NCBI GenBank assembly: GCA_004794655.1
Contig: SMMW01000622.1
Coordinates: forward strand, 4,401,501-4,465,500
Length of the DNA: 64,000 nucleotides
From: Marisa cornuarietis
Taxonomy: Eukaryota > Mollusca > Gastropoda > Architaenioglossa > Ampullariidae
Reading direction: 5' to 3'
The notes under the pieces are model-generated. The model had not been told where the DNA came from, did no database searches, and saw only the letters and a list, made by a program, of their open reading frames with translations. Shown here in pieces: positions 37,601-51,059 of this stretch. Position numbers and translations under genes: made by a program. The number at the start of each line of letters is the position of its first letter. The first letter of the stretch is position 1.

Positions 37601-38673
37601 CTACTGTACCCACAACTCCTTCCATGGTCTGTGCACGCAGTGTTCTGGTGATCCAGAAACCAATAAGGAGGGTGGGGACACTACCATCGTTCGTCATCTT
37701 CCCTGCATGGACAGCATACAGCAGTGCCTTGCGGGTCTACAGTCGGTAGAATGTAGTGAGAAAATTAAGGTTCCGCAGGCTGTGTATTTGAGAAGAGAGC
37801 GTAAAGGTTAGGAGAAAAATAAGGACAAGGTCTTGTAGCAAGATCACGTGGGTTACATCGTTAAGGAGAGGATAGAGGGTAGCGCGTGTCCTGCAGAAAA
37901 ATAATCGACAGAGAAAGACACGACGATAGGAGCGAGAGAAGGAAGAAGACAAATGACATATTCTCCGGTATATTGTTTACCCGATCCGCAGTTCTAAGCG
38001 AAAATTGCGTTGTTTAGTTGGAACGAGATTACTTTTCAGAAGGGGGCAGAATAAAAACAGATGTGGCATTTTACAGCAATAATACAACTGGCGTCCCTAG
38101 TCCTACTTTGCTGCTGTCAGCCTCGTTCTTTATCCACCGGTTTGCGTGCAGACTCCTCATCCCCCCTCCCCAATCTGTGGACACGGAGTATTTGGTCTTG
38201 GGGATACACCAGACTACATTACTCGTCTTAGTCAGTGACTGCCTCAGCATACTGTTTAACCTGCTAATATTGTTAAATGTTGTCTAATTGTTATTGAATG
38301 GCCAAAGATTCAAGTGCAAAGTGATTGCTACAAACTTTTGTTACAAACTGAACTCGACTGACACAGAGATCTTAGCTGTGTCTCTGTCTCTCTGAGACTG
38401 GTTGTCGCTGATTAATCGACGCCGCACTGCAATCTCTTGCTGTTAAACTGTTAATTTTATGTTATGGATGTCTCGTTGAAAGTGGACATTTGTCAGGAAG
38501 TCGTATAACCGCTTTCTCCTTCTTCTTCCAGGGAGGGGCGTGATTAAGGTATTTAACTCAAGAGGAGTGAGAGCTGTGTTCTATCGCTGCAGGCCCTGAG
38601 CACATTCGCTCAATCCGGGCTCTCCTTGAATCCTTGAACACAGACCTAACGCAAACTGTGTGCGTTCGGCTCT

Positions 38674-38674
<1 letters not shown>

Positions 38675-38723
<49 letters not shown>
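38675..38723. repeat. (GT)n microsatellite
   Basis: About 24 uninterrupted GT units. Confidence 0.96.
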
Positions 38724-38724
<1 letters not shown>

Positions 38725-39021
38725 CTTTCAGAGATTGAATTTTTGGTTGTGATGGAAGAGGCCAGACTGTGTTCGTGATTCGAAGCCATGGGAAAGGTCT
38801 CAGGAGAATGTTTTTTATATGAAACAGGACAGAGAGAGAAAGGGAGACTGGGGCTGGTGGGGGAAGAGTAAAATTCTTACACAGGAAAAGAGAGAAAATG
38901 GTGGGGAAGACAGGGAGACGAAATTGTTAAAGAATCGGATTCACTATTGTTAGGTTATTGACCCTCACAATTGGATTCGTGAGCATTCCGTTCCAGGGCA
39001 GTCACGCCACTCCGCTGTGCA

Positions 39022-39436
39022 TAGTGTTACAACAATATAACATGTCGCACGTAGTATTACAGCAATATGATATGTCACATAGTATTACAACAAGATAACA
39101 CGTCACACGGAGTATTACAACAAGATAACACGTAATACGTAGTATTACAGCAATATAATATGTCACATAGTATTACAGCAAGATAACAGGTCACACGTAG
39201 TATTACAGCAATATGATATGTCACATAGTATTACAGCAAGATAACAGGTCACACGTAGTATTACAGCAATATAACATGTCACATATAGTATTACAGCAAG
39301 ATAACACGTCACACGTAGTATTACAGCAAGATAACATGTCACGTATAGTATTATAACAATATAACACGTCACACGTAGTATTACAGCAATATAACATGTC
39401 ACGTATAGTATTACAGCAATATAGCACGTCACATAT
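39022..39436. repeat. Minisatellite, about 14 copies of a ~30-bp unit
   Basis: The unit is close to GTATTACAGCAATATAACAT plus GTCACACGTA. Two variants (AATAT versus AAGATAAC, and CACACGTA versus CACATA) alternate along the array, suggesting duplication of unit pairs. The Cys-Asn-Thr ORFs on the minus strand are translations of this array. Confidence 0.93.
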
Positions 39437-40558
39437 AAAATTAAATGCAGGAAACTAACTTCTAACTTCTAAAGTTAAAAAGGAACTTAGACTTGTACTC
39501 ACATACACAATTATATCACATCAACTCCAGTACACACATAATTATATTGCATCAACTCTTATAAGCACGTGCATAATTACTTCAACTGTAAACTATTTCT
39601 GTTTTAGTCTTTAGTATATGAATCTGCTGGCATTTTGCAAGCGCAGGTAATCAACCAAAAGATTTTAAGTATATTGTGGAAAGTATTTCTGTATTTTTCA
39701 GGTAAAAATTTTAGCCTCAGATAATTCCATGTTGTGCACATGAATAAAAATGTGTATTTAATCATCTAGGTTGAATTTACACTAGGGACATCAGAGAAAC
39801 TGGGTGTTGGGAGCAGAATATTTTTATTTATGAGTGTGAATTTCAGAATCACCTATCCTAAATCGAATCAGAATGCCTCGTAAGTGTTAATTAGGAATCG
39901 GGTCAAAATAAGGTTCAAGCGTAATATCTAGTTTACAATGTTTGTATACGGTAAATCTGTCACTGCTAGATATGTGATCGTCCATTTCTGTAAAAAAAAA
40001 AAAAACAAAAAAAAAACAATCAGATAATCTTTGTTAGAGAGACACAGAGAGAGAGAGAGAGAGCGCGACAGACACAGAGACAGACAGAATAGTGAGGCGG
40101 ATCTTTTGCAGATCTTAAAACCAGCGACAAGAACTAAAGAAGATATCAAAGCACAGAATGCCTTAAGTAACAAGGAAAAGGAAATGTAGTGAGGTAGAGA
40201 AAGTCGTCATGATTACAGTCTTTGACAGAGGAGGAAAAGAAAATAATGATCGACCTGTCTTTAACCCCCAGGAAGTTCCGGGTAGAAAATAAAGGATAGG
40301 GAAAAGTATTTAGAAATGGATACTTATTTGCCGGAAATAGGCAACACAGAACTCTGTCCTGCGTGCGATATTCTCCATTACTTGTGCCAAAGGGAGCTGC
40401 AGAAGGTGCACCTTGAGGAAGATTTAGAAGACAGGAGTCGCACATTGAATAAATGAAATCAGCTGCTTCAACGAGAATAACATCGGAGGACAAAAACAAG
40501 CAAAGATCAGCTAGGTCCTTGCAATATCCATCCTTATAAATAAAGCAGAGTGTGGAGA

Positions 40559-40577
40559 TATATATATATATATATAT
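40559..40577. repeat. (AT)n microsatellite
   Basis: A short perfect AT run. Confidence 0.85.
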
Positions 40578-43500
40578 GGCGGGCGTTGATACGTGATCAA
40601 ATCCACACCGATCCTCGCGCAGTGTTGCAGGAATATTCGTTTCGAGTAGGGCTCGGTCGTGGATAGTGTGGAAGTATTTTTATTTTTGATGTTTATTTTC
40701 TGGGTTTTTAGATGTTACCGCTGACCTCAAATGAAAGAATGTTACACAGAAAAATTGTACCAAGCATCTTTTACACAGAACAAAATTGTATGTCTTCATC
40801 TGAGCGCGTATCCTTTGACAAAAAAACACACGAGCGCGCGCACGCATGCTCACTCGCGCATACATAAAGAGGATGATAAAAACGAGAGTCACTGACAACA
40901 CTTCAATTTTTATTTTCACTTTCATTCAAAACGTCATCCCCTTTCGCCAAACATGAGCTGCCAGCCAGTGAAATTAAAGGACGTCTTGAGTACAAGTGTT
41001 TGAGTATTTCCGTACAAAAACTCTGCACATGAACACGCTTGAATCAAATGAACTGACAGGACGAAAGTTGACATTAAAATCGAAGCTGAATCGCAGTGAC
41101 TGAAAGCAATTTGGATAATGTCGAGTATTGTCGCCAGTGCATAATAATTCCTTTGTGAACCTGTTCATTTGGCCTTTCGAAGCACCAGACAAGTAACCAG
41201 CAGTTTCGTCCACCTTGCGCGCACACACAGGCGGGTGAGCAAAATGTCCTTAAAAGCAAAGCTAGTGCACTAAGAAGGCTGGTTTGTAGATCTCAAAAGT
41301 CGATATTAACAGAGTAAATGTCAGACCTAATGAAGTGTATAATTTGTATGGACCATTATTCTTGACATTGCAGGCTTTGTGGCTTCATTTTCCTTTGATG
41401 ATTATTATTTCCCTATAGAAAACAATAGTGGTTTACGATAAATAACTAAGGGTTCGTTGAAAAATAAAACCGTCTGACTTGTAATCCTGGTATGCTAAGA
41501 GTGCACCTTAAAAAAACATAAATTGTATGAAAGTACGTAAAGACAAGCATCATGTTCCTGCAAAGCAAGGGGCTTTAAAGTAACAGAATCGTCTGGATTA
41601 AAGTCTCAGTGTGCTCAGAGTGCAACGGAAATACGTCACGTCGGTGGGTGTCTATCGCTGAGACTAACACTGTCTTCCGGCTGATCAAAGTAGCGGAGCG
41701 ACCACTACCGGTCGAGAGGAGGCTGATTACGGAGCAGGTAAAGCAATTAAGTGGGCTGGCACCTCAGTGGTGCTGGTGCTTGAGAAGAGCGTCCAGCCAC
41801 AGTGTTAAACAATCATAAGAGCAAGCGCCGTCGACAGCCTGAAGTGGCTGCTGCGGCAGAGGCTTCCTAATGGAGTTTTGCTGTTCTTTGCCACAAAAGA
41901 GCTCCTGGCCGGACACCAGCAAGCGGTCTTCTAACAACACTCATTCTGGTGAACCACTGCAAAGTCATATCAAAGATGATATATAAAGTCTTAAGTTATA
42001 TTATCAGATGGTCACTGCGGGCCTGGTGTGTCGGCCTTTCCATTGCAAAGAATCTCCCCAGTGAGTAGTATTCACAGCCAGGGCTCTTGAAGGTTTGCCT
42101 GCGCTGAGTGGTGACCGTTTCCAAAATCAAGGCGGCTCTTTCTCAATGCTTTTTGTGAACAGGCTACATAAACAGGACTTGTTTTTGGTTGCACTTTTTT
42201 CTAGGGCCCACGGTATGCGTTAAATGCGTGATGGATGAATCGATGGGAATCCTGGGCGCCTTGGGTTGATACAGCGGTAAGTAATGTCAGCCCGAGTCTA
42301 TGTAAAAGAAATTACAGAAAACGTAAGCTCGAGAAACATCTTGGGGAGAAAAAAATGCCCCGCATTCTTCCCGGGGTTTCGCGTAGGAAAAAAAAAAACA
42401 AGGCACCGCCGTGTTTACACGAGAGTTCGTGATGTTGTGATAGCTATGCTGTGAAAATAAGGAGCCTCTTTAAAAAAGAGGCAAGCTCAATCTTTTTTTT
42501 TTAGACAACGTATGTTAAGGAGCTGCTGGCTTGCGCACAAGAAACAAACATTATGGGATTGTGTTATTACTTGCTAAATCCTCTAACTACCGAAAGACGT
42601 CAACAGCTCCTCTTATTACACCAGTTCTTTTCTCGTGTCCATTCATCTCACAATGTATTCTCTTAAAAATAATTTTTTTAACAAAATTTCTAAACAGCCT
42701 ATGTCACGTGATCTTAGATGGATTTAAAAACTTGTTTGAATGTCTGTTTATCTGTCACTTCGTGAGAAACTCGGTCTATGTCGAGCTGCCACTGGCAAAA
42801 CTAGAAATAAATAACAACCAGTAAATATACTGTAAACTATATATAATAGGCAATAAAAATAAATTAAGAAATATTTAAAAAAATCCAACTGTACATGAAG
42901 TGCCGCAATATCCGGTAACGAAAACTTAAATAGTAACTGATATATGTCAAGCGTTACTTCACACCATTTTAATTTTCATTATGCCCAATAGTTAGAAAGT
43001 AAGTAAAGAAAGCAGTTGCTTCTCCCGAGGATCAATTTATTCCCTAAGCCCTGAGTAGTACTCAGCATGCCATGCTGCTTACTGGTTTTGTCTTCCTGCA
43101 CCGTGACCGACCAGATGAACTCAGCGACTTGGTTTAAAAGTTCGTGTTTCATTCTGGAATCAGGGCTGTAAAATGGATCAAAAATACCCTACAAAACAAA
43201 AAGACAAAAAGTCTGTACACTGCCTTAAGCAGTACAGAATTAAAAAAATTATTTGCTGATATCGCTTAACAACGCTGACGAAAAGCTCACCAGATGATGG
43301 CGGCAGTGGACCGAGGGGGAAGGGAAGCAAGTTTGGTAGGCCCGTTACTTATCGTGTTAGGTTCATAAATATTCACGACCCTCTTCCAGGGAAAATGGGG
43401 TCGAGGAATAAAGCTGTCGAGAGCTGCCATTGTATAATACGTACGTAATTTTTATTGCGAAAACAAGGTCTGGTGTACAGTCATGCAGAGATTTGCGATG

Positions 43501-43787
43501 CAAAAACGCGTGCTATCAACTTCCACGTCTTTGAGTGTAAGGATGTGGAAACAAATATAATTTCACTAATCATGGCGTCCTTGTGGGCACAACGAGAGGA
43601 TTTAAAATCTCCCCATCTGTTTTTTTTGTATGCAGTTAAGACTGATGTCAACTTAAGACGTGAATCCCAGAAGCACATTGCCATATTCGCGGCGAGAGAG
43701 TTTCGTCCCTTTGACGTCCAAGAGACCTACCCACCGAAAATACAATCCACAGTTAAAAGTATCTGTCGGGTTTGATGATTCATATTT

Positions 43788-43824
43788 CACGTTCAAGAAG
43801 AAGAAGAAGAAGAAGAAGAAGAAA
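43788..43824. repeat. (GAA)n microsatellite
   Basis: About 12 GAA units; a homopurine tract. Confidence 0.93.
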
Positions 43825-46115
43825 AACAACAAAGACTAATTCATCATATTGTACTTTTTCCATGTTATAAAACTAATATTCATTAACAAGAAAGTCTTCA
43901 AAATTACAAGTTCTCACTTACTTCTCGGAAATATTCCATTTTGTGTCTTAAAAAGGCAAATCTTTTTCTTCATTTAGCAAATGCAGTCATGAGCGCCTTA
44001 TCTTCACGGACAGGGGTGCCGCAGGCTTCGTCTATATGTCGCCGATGGGTTTAATATTGATGTTGCTGTCATCGGCTCTCAGAAAAATCCTCTAAGACCG
44101 TCAGGCTAAGCGATGACGAACTCGTCGTCATGTGACCCGCGAGTATTATATATTGACGTCCCTTACTTCACATTCGAACACCTAGAAAAAATACTTGTTT
44201 TCTTCTGCTCCTGGCTATTCTTGCAATCTCGACACCACAGGTGCTGCGGATGCAACGTGAGAGAGTGAACTTCTTGGAGGGTGACAGTCGGGTGGCACAC
44301 AGGCCTATTGGTGCCATCGATCGCAGAAATTCTTTGTTAAGAACGCCTCTGTCATTTGAACGTGTCTTTTCTTTTTGTTTAGGCAGTATTTTCTAACTGC
44401 CTGCTTCTACTTTCCTGCCGGAGTAACTATAATTGGAAACAAGATGATTTACTGTAAATTAACCTACGTCTATCCAGTGCCCACCCTCCACTCACCTCCA
44501 ATGATCAATCCAGGCTGACCTGCTTAGCTGATCGTCATCTAGTACCGGTCGAAAGAGAAATGATGATGAATGAATCTAAAAACTACAGCACTGTGCAAGG
44601 GAATGACGTTAAGGTGGCACGAAGAGAATAAAATATAAAGAAAAGAGCACAGATAGATGAAACAGAGCGAGAGGAATTTTCTACACACAGACGATTCGGA
44701 ATATCGTTCTGTAAATCATAAGGACTTAACAGTATAGGATGTCATCGGGACTTTTCTTGTACAATAAATTGCAAAGACCTAGCAATGAAGACCTGGACAT
44801 TTTGGTAAGCTTTAAAGACTTCACATAAGAACAAACCACAATTAACAGTGATTCCAGTGCACTACAGAAGGCGCCACACAGGGAATCACGGGTCATCGTT
44901 TATCTCCACTCTGTCATTTAGAGCGACGAAGGTTTGATGGGAATGGAGGACTGCGTGAAGACGCCACACAAACGTCCTTTACATCGCGGACTGAGTCGCA
45001 AGACAAGAAATAAACACTGTTATCTGACAGAGAGAGACAGAGACAGCGAAGGGAGACAGAGAGGATGCATTCCTGGTCAGAAAAGTGCAGGAAAAGATGA
45101 GAAAAAGACGTTTGTCTTGTAGGCCTAATTAAATTGCAGTCCTGAGGCAGCGAGCAACATTATCTTGTAGCACGCTTTGTGAAAGTTTGTTTAGATATTT
45201 TTGACATTTGATTCATGGTTCATAGCGTGCAGATGGGTGCTTACATCACATTTTTTGCACTGATTTCTGAAAAGGTCTTCTGCAATATTACTTTGTCTCC
45301 TTCTGTGTGCTTCGTTCAGATTTGAACTGCATGTGTGTAGACGTTCTCATGTAGACATATGCATGCCTGTGCGTGTGTAAGTGTGGACACATGTCTTGCA
45401 TGCATCTTCCTCCGTGTCTGTTTTTTTCTCTTATGGGTACAGTCGTCTCCCAGGCTAATGATTCCGTGGCTTTGCAGACAGCACTGGGAGCTCCTGGAGC
45501 CTAAAGCCCCCTTTATAACATGTAGCTCTTGTATTCAATGGCCGCCTCTGGTCTCGCATTTCACTCTCCCCCCCTCTCTCTCTGTTATTAATTTACCAGA
45601 AAAGGCAACGAACGAACTTTAGCTGCCATCTTGAAGAGAACTTTCCCTGTTTTTTCATTTAAAAAGTCCGCGGGGCAGACAAAACAAACCTTGTTTAGAG
45701 GGATACTTGAGTAGTCAGCGCAGTGCAGTGAAGTCTATAAGAGCTACTGGCAAAAACACTGAACCATGAAATAGACCAACACTTTGAGCTGCTGTAAACT
45801 GCTGTCCTACCTTCTGTAATAGGTAGCATGCTTAAAGAGTCTGTGGATGTTACGGGCCCATACTCAGTCTTGTCGTATTACGGCTGTTTGTGCAGTGGAT
45901 AAACAGGCTGAGAAGGCCGAAAATGCTTCCTGTGACGGAGCGAGCAGACTGCAGCAAGTCATACGTCAGGAGCGAGAGTTGAAACTGGTCGGTCGATGCT
46001 ATTGGTGATCGCTTTAGTCGGCAAAGCAAAGCCAGACAGCCTCTGGAATCGAATCAGTCACGCCTGACTTCACTTGGTATCGCGGTGACTTGGCTAGTCC
46101 CTCTCTCTCTCTCCT

Positions 46116-46162
46116 TCACTCACTCACTCACTCACTCACTCACTCACTCACTCACTCACTCA

Positions 46163-46200
<38 letters not shown>

Positions 46201-46222
46201 CACACACACACACACACACATT
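46116..46222. repeat. (CACT)n followed by (CA)n
   Basis: About 13 CACT units pass directly into two CA runs. The Ser-Leu-Thr-His ORFs here are repeat translations. Confidence 0.95.
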
Positions 46223-47174
46223 ATTCCTTCCTTGCGTCAAGCTTCCTTCCACCTCCATTTCAGTTTACGGGTGTTGACCCTTTTCTGTGCCTGTTTATCT
46301 GCTTACTAATGTTTGCACATTCCTGGCTTGTTTGTTTGTTTACTTTTGTCTGCATATTCCTAGCCTGTCCCTTATTTTTGCCTATTCTGTCCTGTCTGCT
46401 TGTTGCTCTATCTACGTCTGAAAGAGGTTGACTGTAGTTTATGACAGTATTCATATTTATGAAGACTTTCTAGAAGCGAACACTGCATTCGACCCTTAGG
46501 ATGGTCATCATTTCGGGAAAATGTTTATTATACGAGCTTGACAGGTCCAAACAAAAAGGAAAGGAGAATATGATATGATGAGTTAGAAGAATAAACGAGG
46601 AGAGCAAATGAGCCGGAAGGCAGTAGGAGACAAGATGAAAAATATATTTTTTCACAGAGCAAGTCAAACTGAAAATCATGTGCTCACACAGGGCACCGAG
46701 AAAGAACCTTCGTCGGAAGACCAAAAGCTGGTGAACAGTAACATTTCATCGAGAGTAGGATGGCTGACTTGCAGAGCAGCAAAACACAAATGGTAACACG
46801 TTGAAGGTTTAGGGTGGATGGGGGAGAGACTAGAAGAGGAAGAAAGAACGAGGGATGTGAGCGAGAAAGAACCAGGTTAGGAGCAGTGGATGGAGCTTGG
46901 CGACCAAACTAAATAGATAATGTGAATTCGGTTTCCGAAAGACAATATCTCTTTTACGGCATTCTCGATCTGGGGCTTGGTTTGTAAAAGCTGCATCTTG
47001 GTGATACAAGACCACATGCGCGCGTGTCGTTAGAAGAAGCTGGGCTTTCACGGCATATTTCATAGTTCCCTTACCGATGGTAGCCCTGCCTGGATAAACA
47101 CGATAAAATATTCTTGGCAACTTTCAATTAATTTTTGTTTGGCAGGATCTGCCAGACAGGCAGGTTATTAGGCT

Positions 47175-47291
47175 TAAATTCTGCCCTTCTTCTTCTTCTA
47201 CTCCTCCATGTTGTAAGCGTGGACCGTGGTCGCCTGAAGCAGGGATTGAATCTGAGGACTTTCAGCTTTCAATGATGATTAGAGCGTAGAC

Positions 47292-47300
<9 letters not shown>
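47175..47300 (-). repeat. Possible decayed tRNA-derived SINE (minus strand)
   Basis: On the reverse strand, GTCTACGCTCTAATCATC leads to CAGATTCAATCCCTGC at B-box spacing, followed by GGCGACCACGG. The match is weak and no target duplication was found. Confidence 0.35.
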
Positions 47301-47329
<29 letters not shown>

Positions 47330-47340
47330 CGTGCGTGTGT
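47293..47340. repeat. (GT)n microsatellite
   Basis: A GT run with a GCGTGCGTGC end. Confidence 0.95.
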
Positions 47341-47635
47341 GACTGAGTGAGTGTATGTGTGTGCGTGTTTGTTCACGCGCGCGCGTGCATACTTGCAAGA
47401 ATAGCTATGCCGAGTCCCCGAAACAGCGAATATAAGCTATCGCTCAGCATGAAGTGGTATACATCTTTTGGACAGGCAATTTGTACTTAAATTGTTATGC
47501 TCCCTCCCTCTAGAAACTTCAATTTTTTTTTAAAGAAATCTCCAGCCTTATAGGATTTTAGAAGCGCCTGTAGATTCTGCCCTTTCTGATTTTCTCTGGG
47601 GAACTATAGCCTTAAATGGAATATCATCAGCAATA

Positions 47636-47669
47636 CCACCACCACCACCACCACCACCACCACCACCAT
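47636..47669. repeat. (CCA)n microsatellite
   Basis: About 11 CCA units. Confidence 0.94.
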
Positions 47670-48263
47670 TGCTTTTGCATCACTGGAACTAAGAGCTTAA
47701 AATATCAGATACAGTTTGACTACATCAAGTTCGGGCTGTTCATTGAGACAAGTCCATGGATTTCCACACATAAAATGCGAGGAGTTATTAGACCTTCTCC
47801 GTAGTTACAGTTGTTAGAGATTTTCAGACGCTCTTTACAACTTGCTGCGGCTTCACCTTTCCTCCCACCTGTTACAATGTTGGAGCTCTTAGCGATCAGC
47901 AGCAGGCAAAGTGCCCAGGAATGTACATTTGTGATTATCCTGACCTGAATATTTCCTGTCGTGTTTGCATGCATGTAATGGTGTATCACTGACATTTGAT
48001 GACCAGAAATGACGAGACATCCCCTTTCGTGTGCGGTTTCTTACAAACTTTCTTACGCGATGCTACCTCCGACCTAAACTCATGTACGTTCTTAGAGCCC
48101 TGATGCCAAATCGTTGGCCTTTTCAGCCCCCCCTCCCCTGCTCCAGCAAACTTTCTGTATGTGATATTGGAGCTCTATTACGGGGGTTATGCACGTTTTT
48201 ACGCGATGTTATACCCTTATACCCTTAAAGTCAGAGTTTTACTTTTTTTATCCTAATTAAAAA

Positions 48264-48318
48264 TCGTGCGCACGCACGCACGCACGCACGCACAACACAC
48301 ACACACACACACACACAT
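48264..48318. repeat. (GCAC)n-(AC)n microsatellite
   Basis: A CGCA tetranucleotide run followed by AC repeats, similar in structure to the tract at 34.6 kb but in opposite order. Confidence 0.94.
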
Positions 48319-49689
48319 CCGGGTATGATTTACATCGTTCTGTCTCTTCAGCAGTGAGCGCGAGGTGCACATTTCTGTTAATTCCAGTTCTAACCCTGGC
48401 CTCCCTTTCATCTCCTGGAATAGACTGTGTCTATAGACTAAGTCATTTCCATGGTCTCCATGGAACTCGTCCCTACTCCGTACGCTGCCGACGAACTGTA
48501 GAGAAAACGAGAAGAACACGGAATCCCGGGCTATGAAATATTTCAAAACATCGCCTGTTAGAAAACTCACGGTAGACAGACATAACTCCCGCTGTCCACG
48601 TCTGTATCGCCGCTACTGCCAGGGAAAGAAGGAAACTACATCATCTTCTGACATTCATCTCAGTGACCGTTCTTGGCAGATTTACAAGGGGGCCGTACAC
48701 ACTGCTCGCGCCTTAAATGCTTTCGTTGTTTTTACAGCATCAGAGAGGTTGTTCAGCCATGTATCAGATTGCGAGTAAAGATATTGGAATACGAGGCACA
48801 AAATTACACAGACGGCAAATATATGAGCACGAGGCCAGTCTACGGTCTAGGAACTTTGCCCAAGAATCGTCATAGAGACAAAGATAAAAACGAAAAGTTT
48901 TCGAGTGAATGAGTGCTGCATCAAAGTAATCAGACGAATCTGCGAAACAAGGATTTTGCTACTCACACAGCAAAACTTCTTTTTTTTTTGTCTGACAGGA
49001 ACAGACGAACAATTGTCCTGCACCGTTACTTTGAAAGACATGAGAGAACGTGCTGAGAGAGAGAGAGAGAGAGATAAAAACGTAAAAGTGAGCTTTTATA
49101 TTTGATGGGTCAATGGCCATTTTAAAGTAGAGTGAAATACAGTTTCATCATTAGGAATCGAAATAAAAACAGATAGGTATAATATATAGAACAAGATGAG
49201 TGTATACAGTTGTATCGTTCCCAACAATCAGGGTATGTCCCCCCCCCCCACACACACACATGTGTTTTTATATGTATTGTTTAAAATTTGCAGTTTATGG
49301 GTCTCACCAAATGAGGCCCCACCATAGGAGATTTCTAATTTTCCCACTGTTGCTAATTAGTTCGCTGAACAGTTAGCGCATAGAAAGTATACCTTGCCAT
49401 ACTCCTTTCGCAAGATGCAGCTGGACATCAAACGCAAGCTGCTGGCACCCGCTGTTGTTGTGGGTCGCGAGGTACTTGACCCCGATATCAGCGTAGGTTA
49501 ATCAATGTGACAGAAAATGGTTTTCTTTTGTTTCCTCTATCTTGGCAGAAATGCAGTTTTTATAGGTATAAATATGTGTTATTGATATTTATTTCGCTAA
49601 TTCCTAGTCTAAATCGTATCAGAGTGTTGTTACTGAACAAATACCTTTCGGTACCCACCTTTCTATTTTAATACTAGGCTGTTCTTTTG

Positions 49690-51013
49690 TTATTTGCTCG
49701 AGTTTCCAGATCGCAACGGAAAACTGAACTTGGCTTGGTTAAGGGTTTTTTTCACAGTACTCGCGGAGTCATTTCCTAGATTTTTGTTTCTTCTTCGACA
49801 TTCTTTATCAAACCATTTAGCACCTGATCTTCTAGAATGTTCGTCTGAGTACACCATACTTTTCATGCGCTTTTCTTCAGCCATAAACTCTCTAGAACGT
49901 TGTGCGTCTGAAATTATTTCTAGACAGTAGTAACCTTCCTACTTGACTCTGGTACAGGAAGATCGAGTGGTGACCGCTGGAACAATACAGTGAACTGCTG
50001 AGATCTGCTACAAAAACGGTCTCTACAGGGAGTCTCTGCAGTTCTGCTCCCTGTGCGCTGAGTAGGATCATCCATGCTTCCCTCGATGCTTGGACCTCGT
50101 GTCTCAAGTAGTTGTCTCTCCAACGTTGGAAAGAGGAGTCTCGTGGTTGTCTTTGGGATGTGAAATCAATGGAGGGAAATCCTTGTAGGCAATTCTGACA
50201 TCATCCCCATTTCTTGAGGGGTATCCTGGCTGGTGAAGTCCTGGGATTGTATGTTGGTAGTAGGTATTTCTTCAGTATAAAAACTGCCATTCTTGTAGTA
50301 GCCCAATTGTCCATCCTCTTTTATACGCTCTAAATTTGAATTTCGCCATACTGTTAGGTGAGCTGCTGCCTTACTCCCACTGTTTCTGAGGGCGCTTCAG
50401 TTCAATATAATGTATCACTGAAACCTTGTCTCCCCATTTATAGAAGTGTACAATGATAGGGCGGGGGTGCTTACCCCCTTCCTTTTGTGGACCCAGTCTG
50501 TCTGCCTACTCTATATCATTTGTTGTCCAGACTTCTGCGCTCGAATGATCCTTTAGAAGTTTCGCGATATTTCGTGCAGTCACTGTAGCATTCTTTGCCC
50601 GACTGCTGACACCTATAAATTTCACATTGTTTCTTCTGAAGAAAATCTGTAGCTCGTTTATTCCTGAGTTGGTATTAGTGTCTCTCATATGCAGTTTGTT
50701 TATGTCACCAGGATCCTTGTCTAATCTTTATTTATAAACACTCAAGTCATTCTAAAGTTAAGATTTTTTTTTGCTTAATTCGACACTGGTTTACATCAAA
50801 CTTCAATGTTTTTTAAAGTCTGCACCTTGTGGTTTTAATAGTTCTTGCATTCTCCACAGGACCTGGGTTGAGTTTCACATCGCTGCACTGCTCTAACAGT
50901 GGCAGGAAGTAGAGTATATAAAATATACATTGCAGCAGTATGACACAGGGAATCACACGACCGCGTGGGCTTAGTCCCCTGACACGCCGCCTGGCTATGT
51001 CGGTCTTTTTCAT
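49690..51013 (-). pseudogene. Internally deleted CR1/L2-like LINE relic with 2A-like motif, ORF1 RRM-like part and endonuclease end
   Basis: Read on the minus strand. At 50858-50881 a hydrophobic stretch leads into CSDVKLNPGP, close to the 2A ribosome-skipping consensus D(V/I)ExNPGP, which is known at the N-termini of some invertebrate non-LTR retrotransposon proteins. At 50688-50371 the ORF1 RNA-binding domain is readable: FFRRNNVKFIGV, then WTTNDIE, an in-frame TAG, ADRLG, and RPIIVHFYKWGDKV. At about 49813 WFDKEC matches the conserved C-terminal end of LINE apurinic-type endonucleases. Most of the endonuclease between is missing and no reverse transcriptase was found below 49690. Frameshifts and stops show a dead copy. 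Unlike most LINE copies it keeps the 5' side and has lost the 3' side. CR1 versus L2 assignment is inference. Confidence 0.85.
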
Positions 51014-51059
51014 GTATATTATTCATAAAACCTGCCCTCACCCACCCCTCCAAAAAAAA

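Larger units (their letters stand above)
31510..49680. other. Long gene-free stretch
   Basis: Eighteen kilobases in which I recognise no exon on either strand. It holds two large minisatellites (32.6 and 39.0 kb), microsatellites at 34.6, 38.7, 43.8, 46.1, 47.3, 47.6 and 48.3 kb, and two possible decayed SINEs (33.2 and 47.2 kb). A near-duplicate pair lies around 41470 and 41590, sharing CGTCTG and GAGTGCA blocks. ORFs such as 43455-43775 show no family signature. Confidence 0.45.

Noticed and set aside
39163..39432. Cys-rich repeat protein on the minus strand
   Set aside because: Translation of the 30-bp minisatellite; no flanking gene signals.
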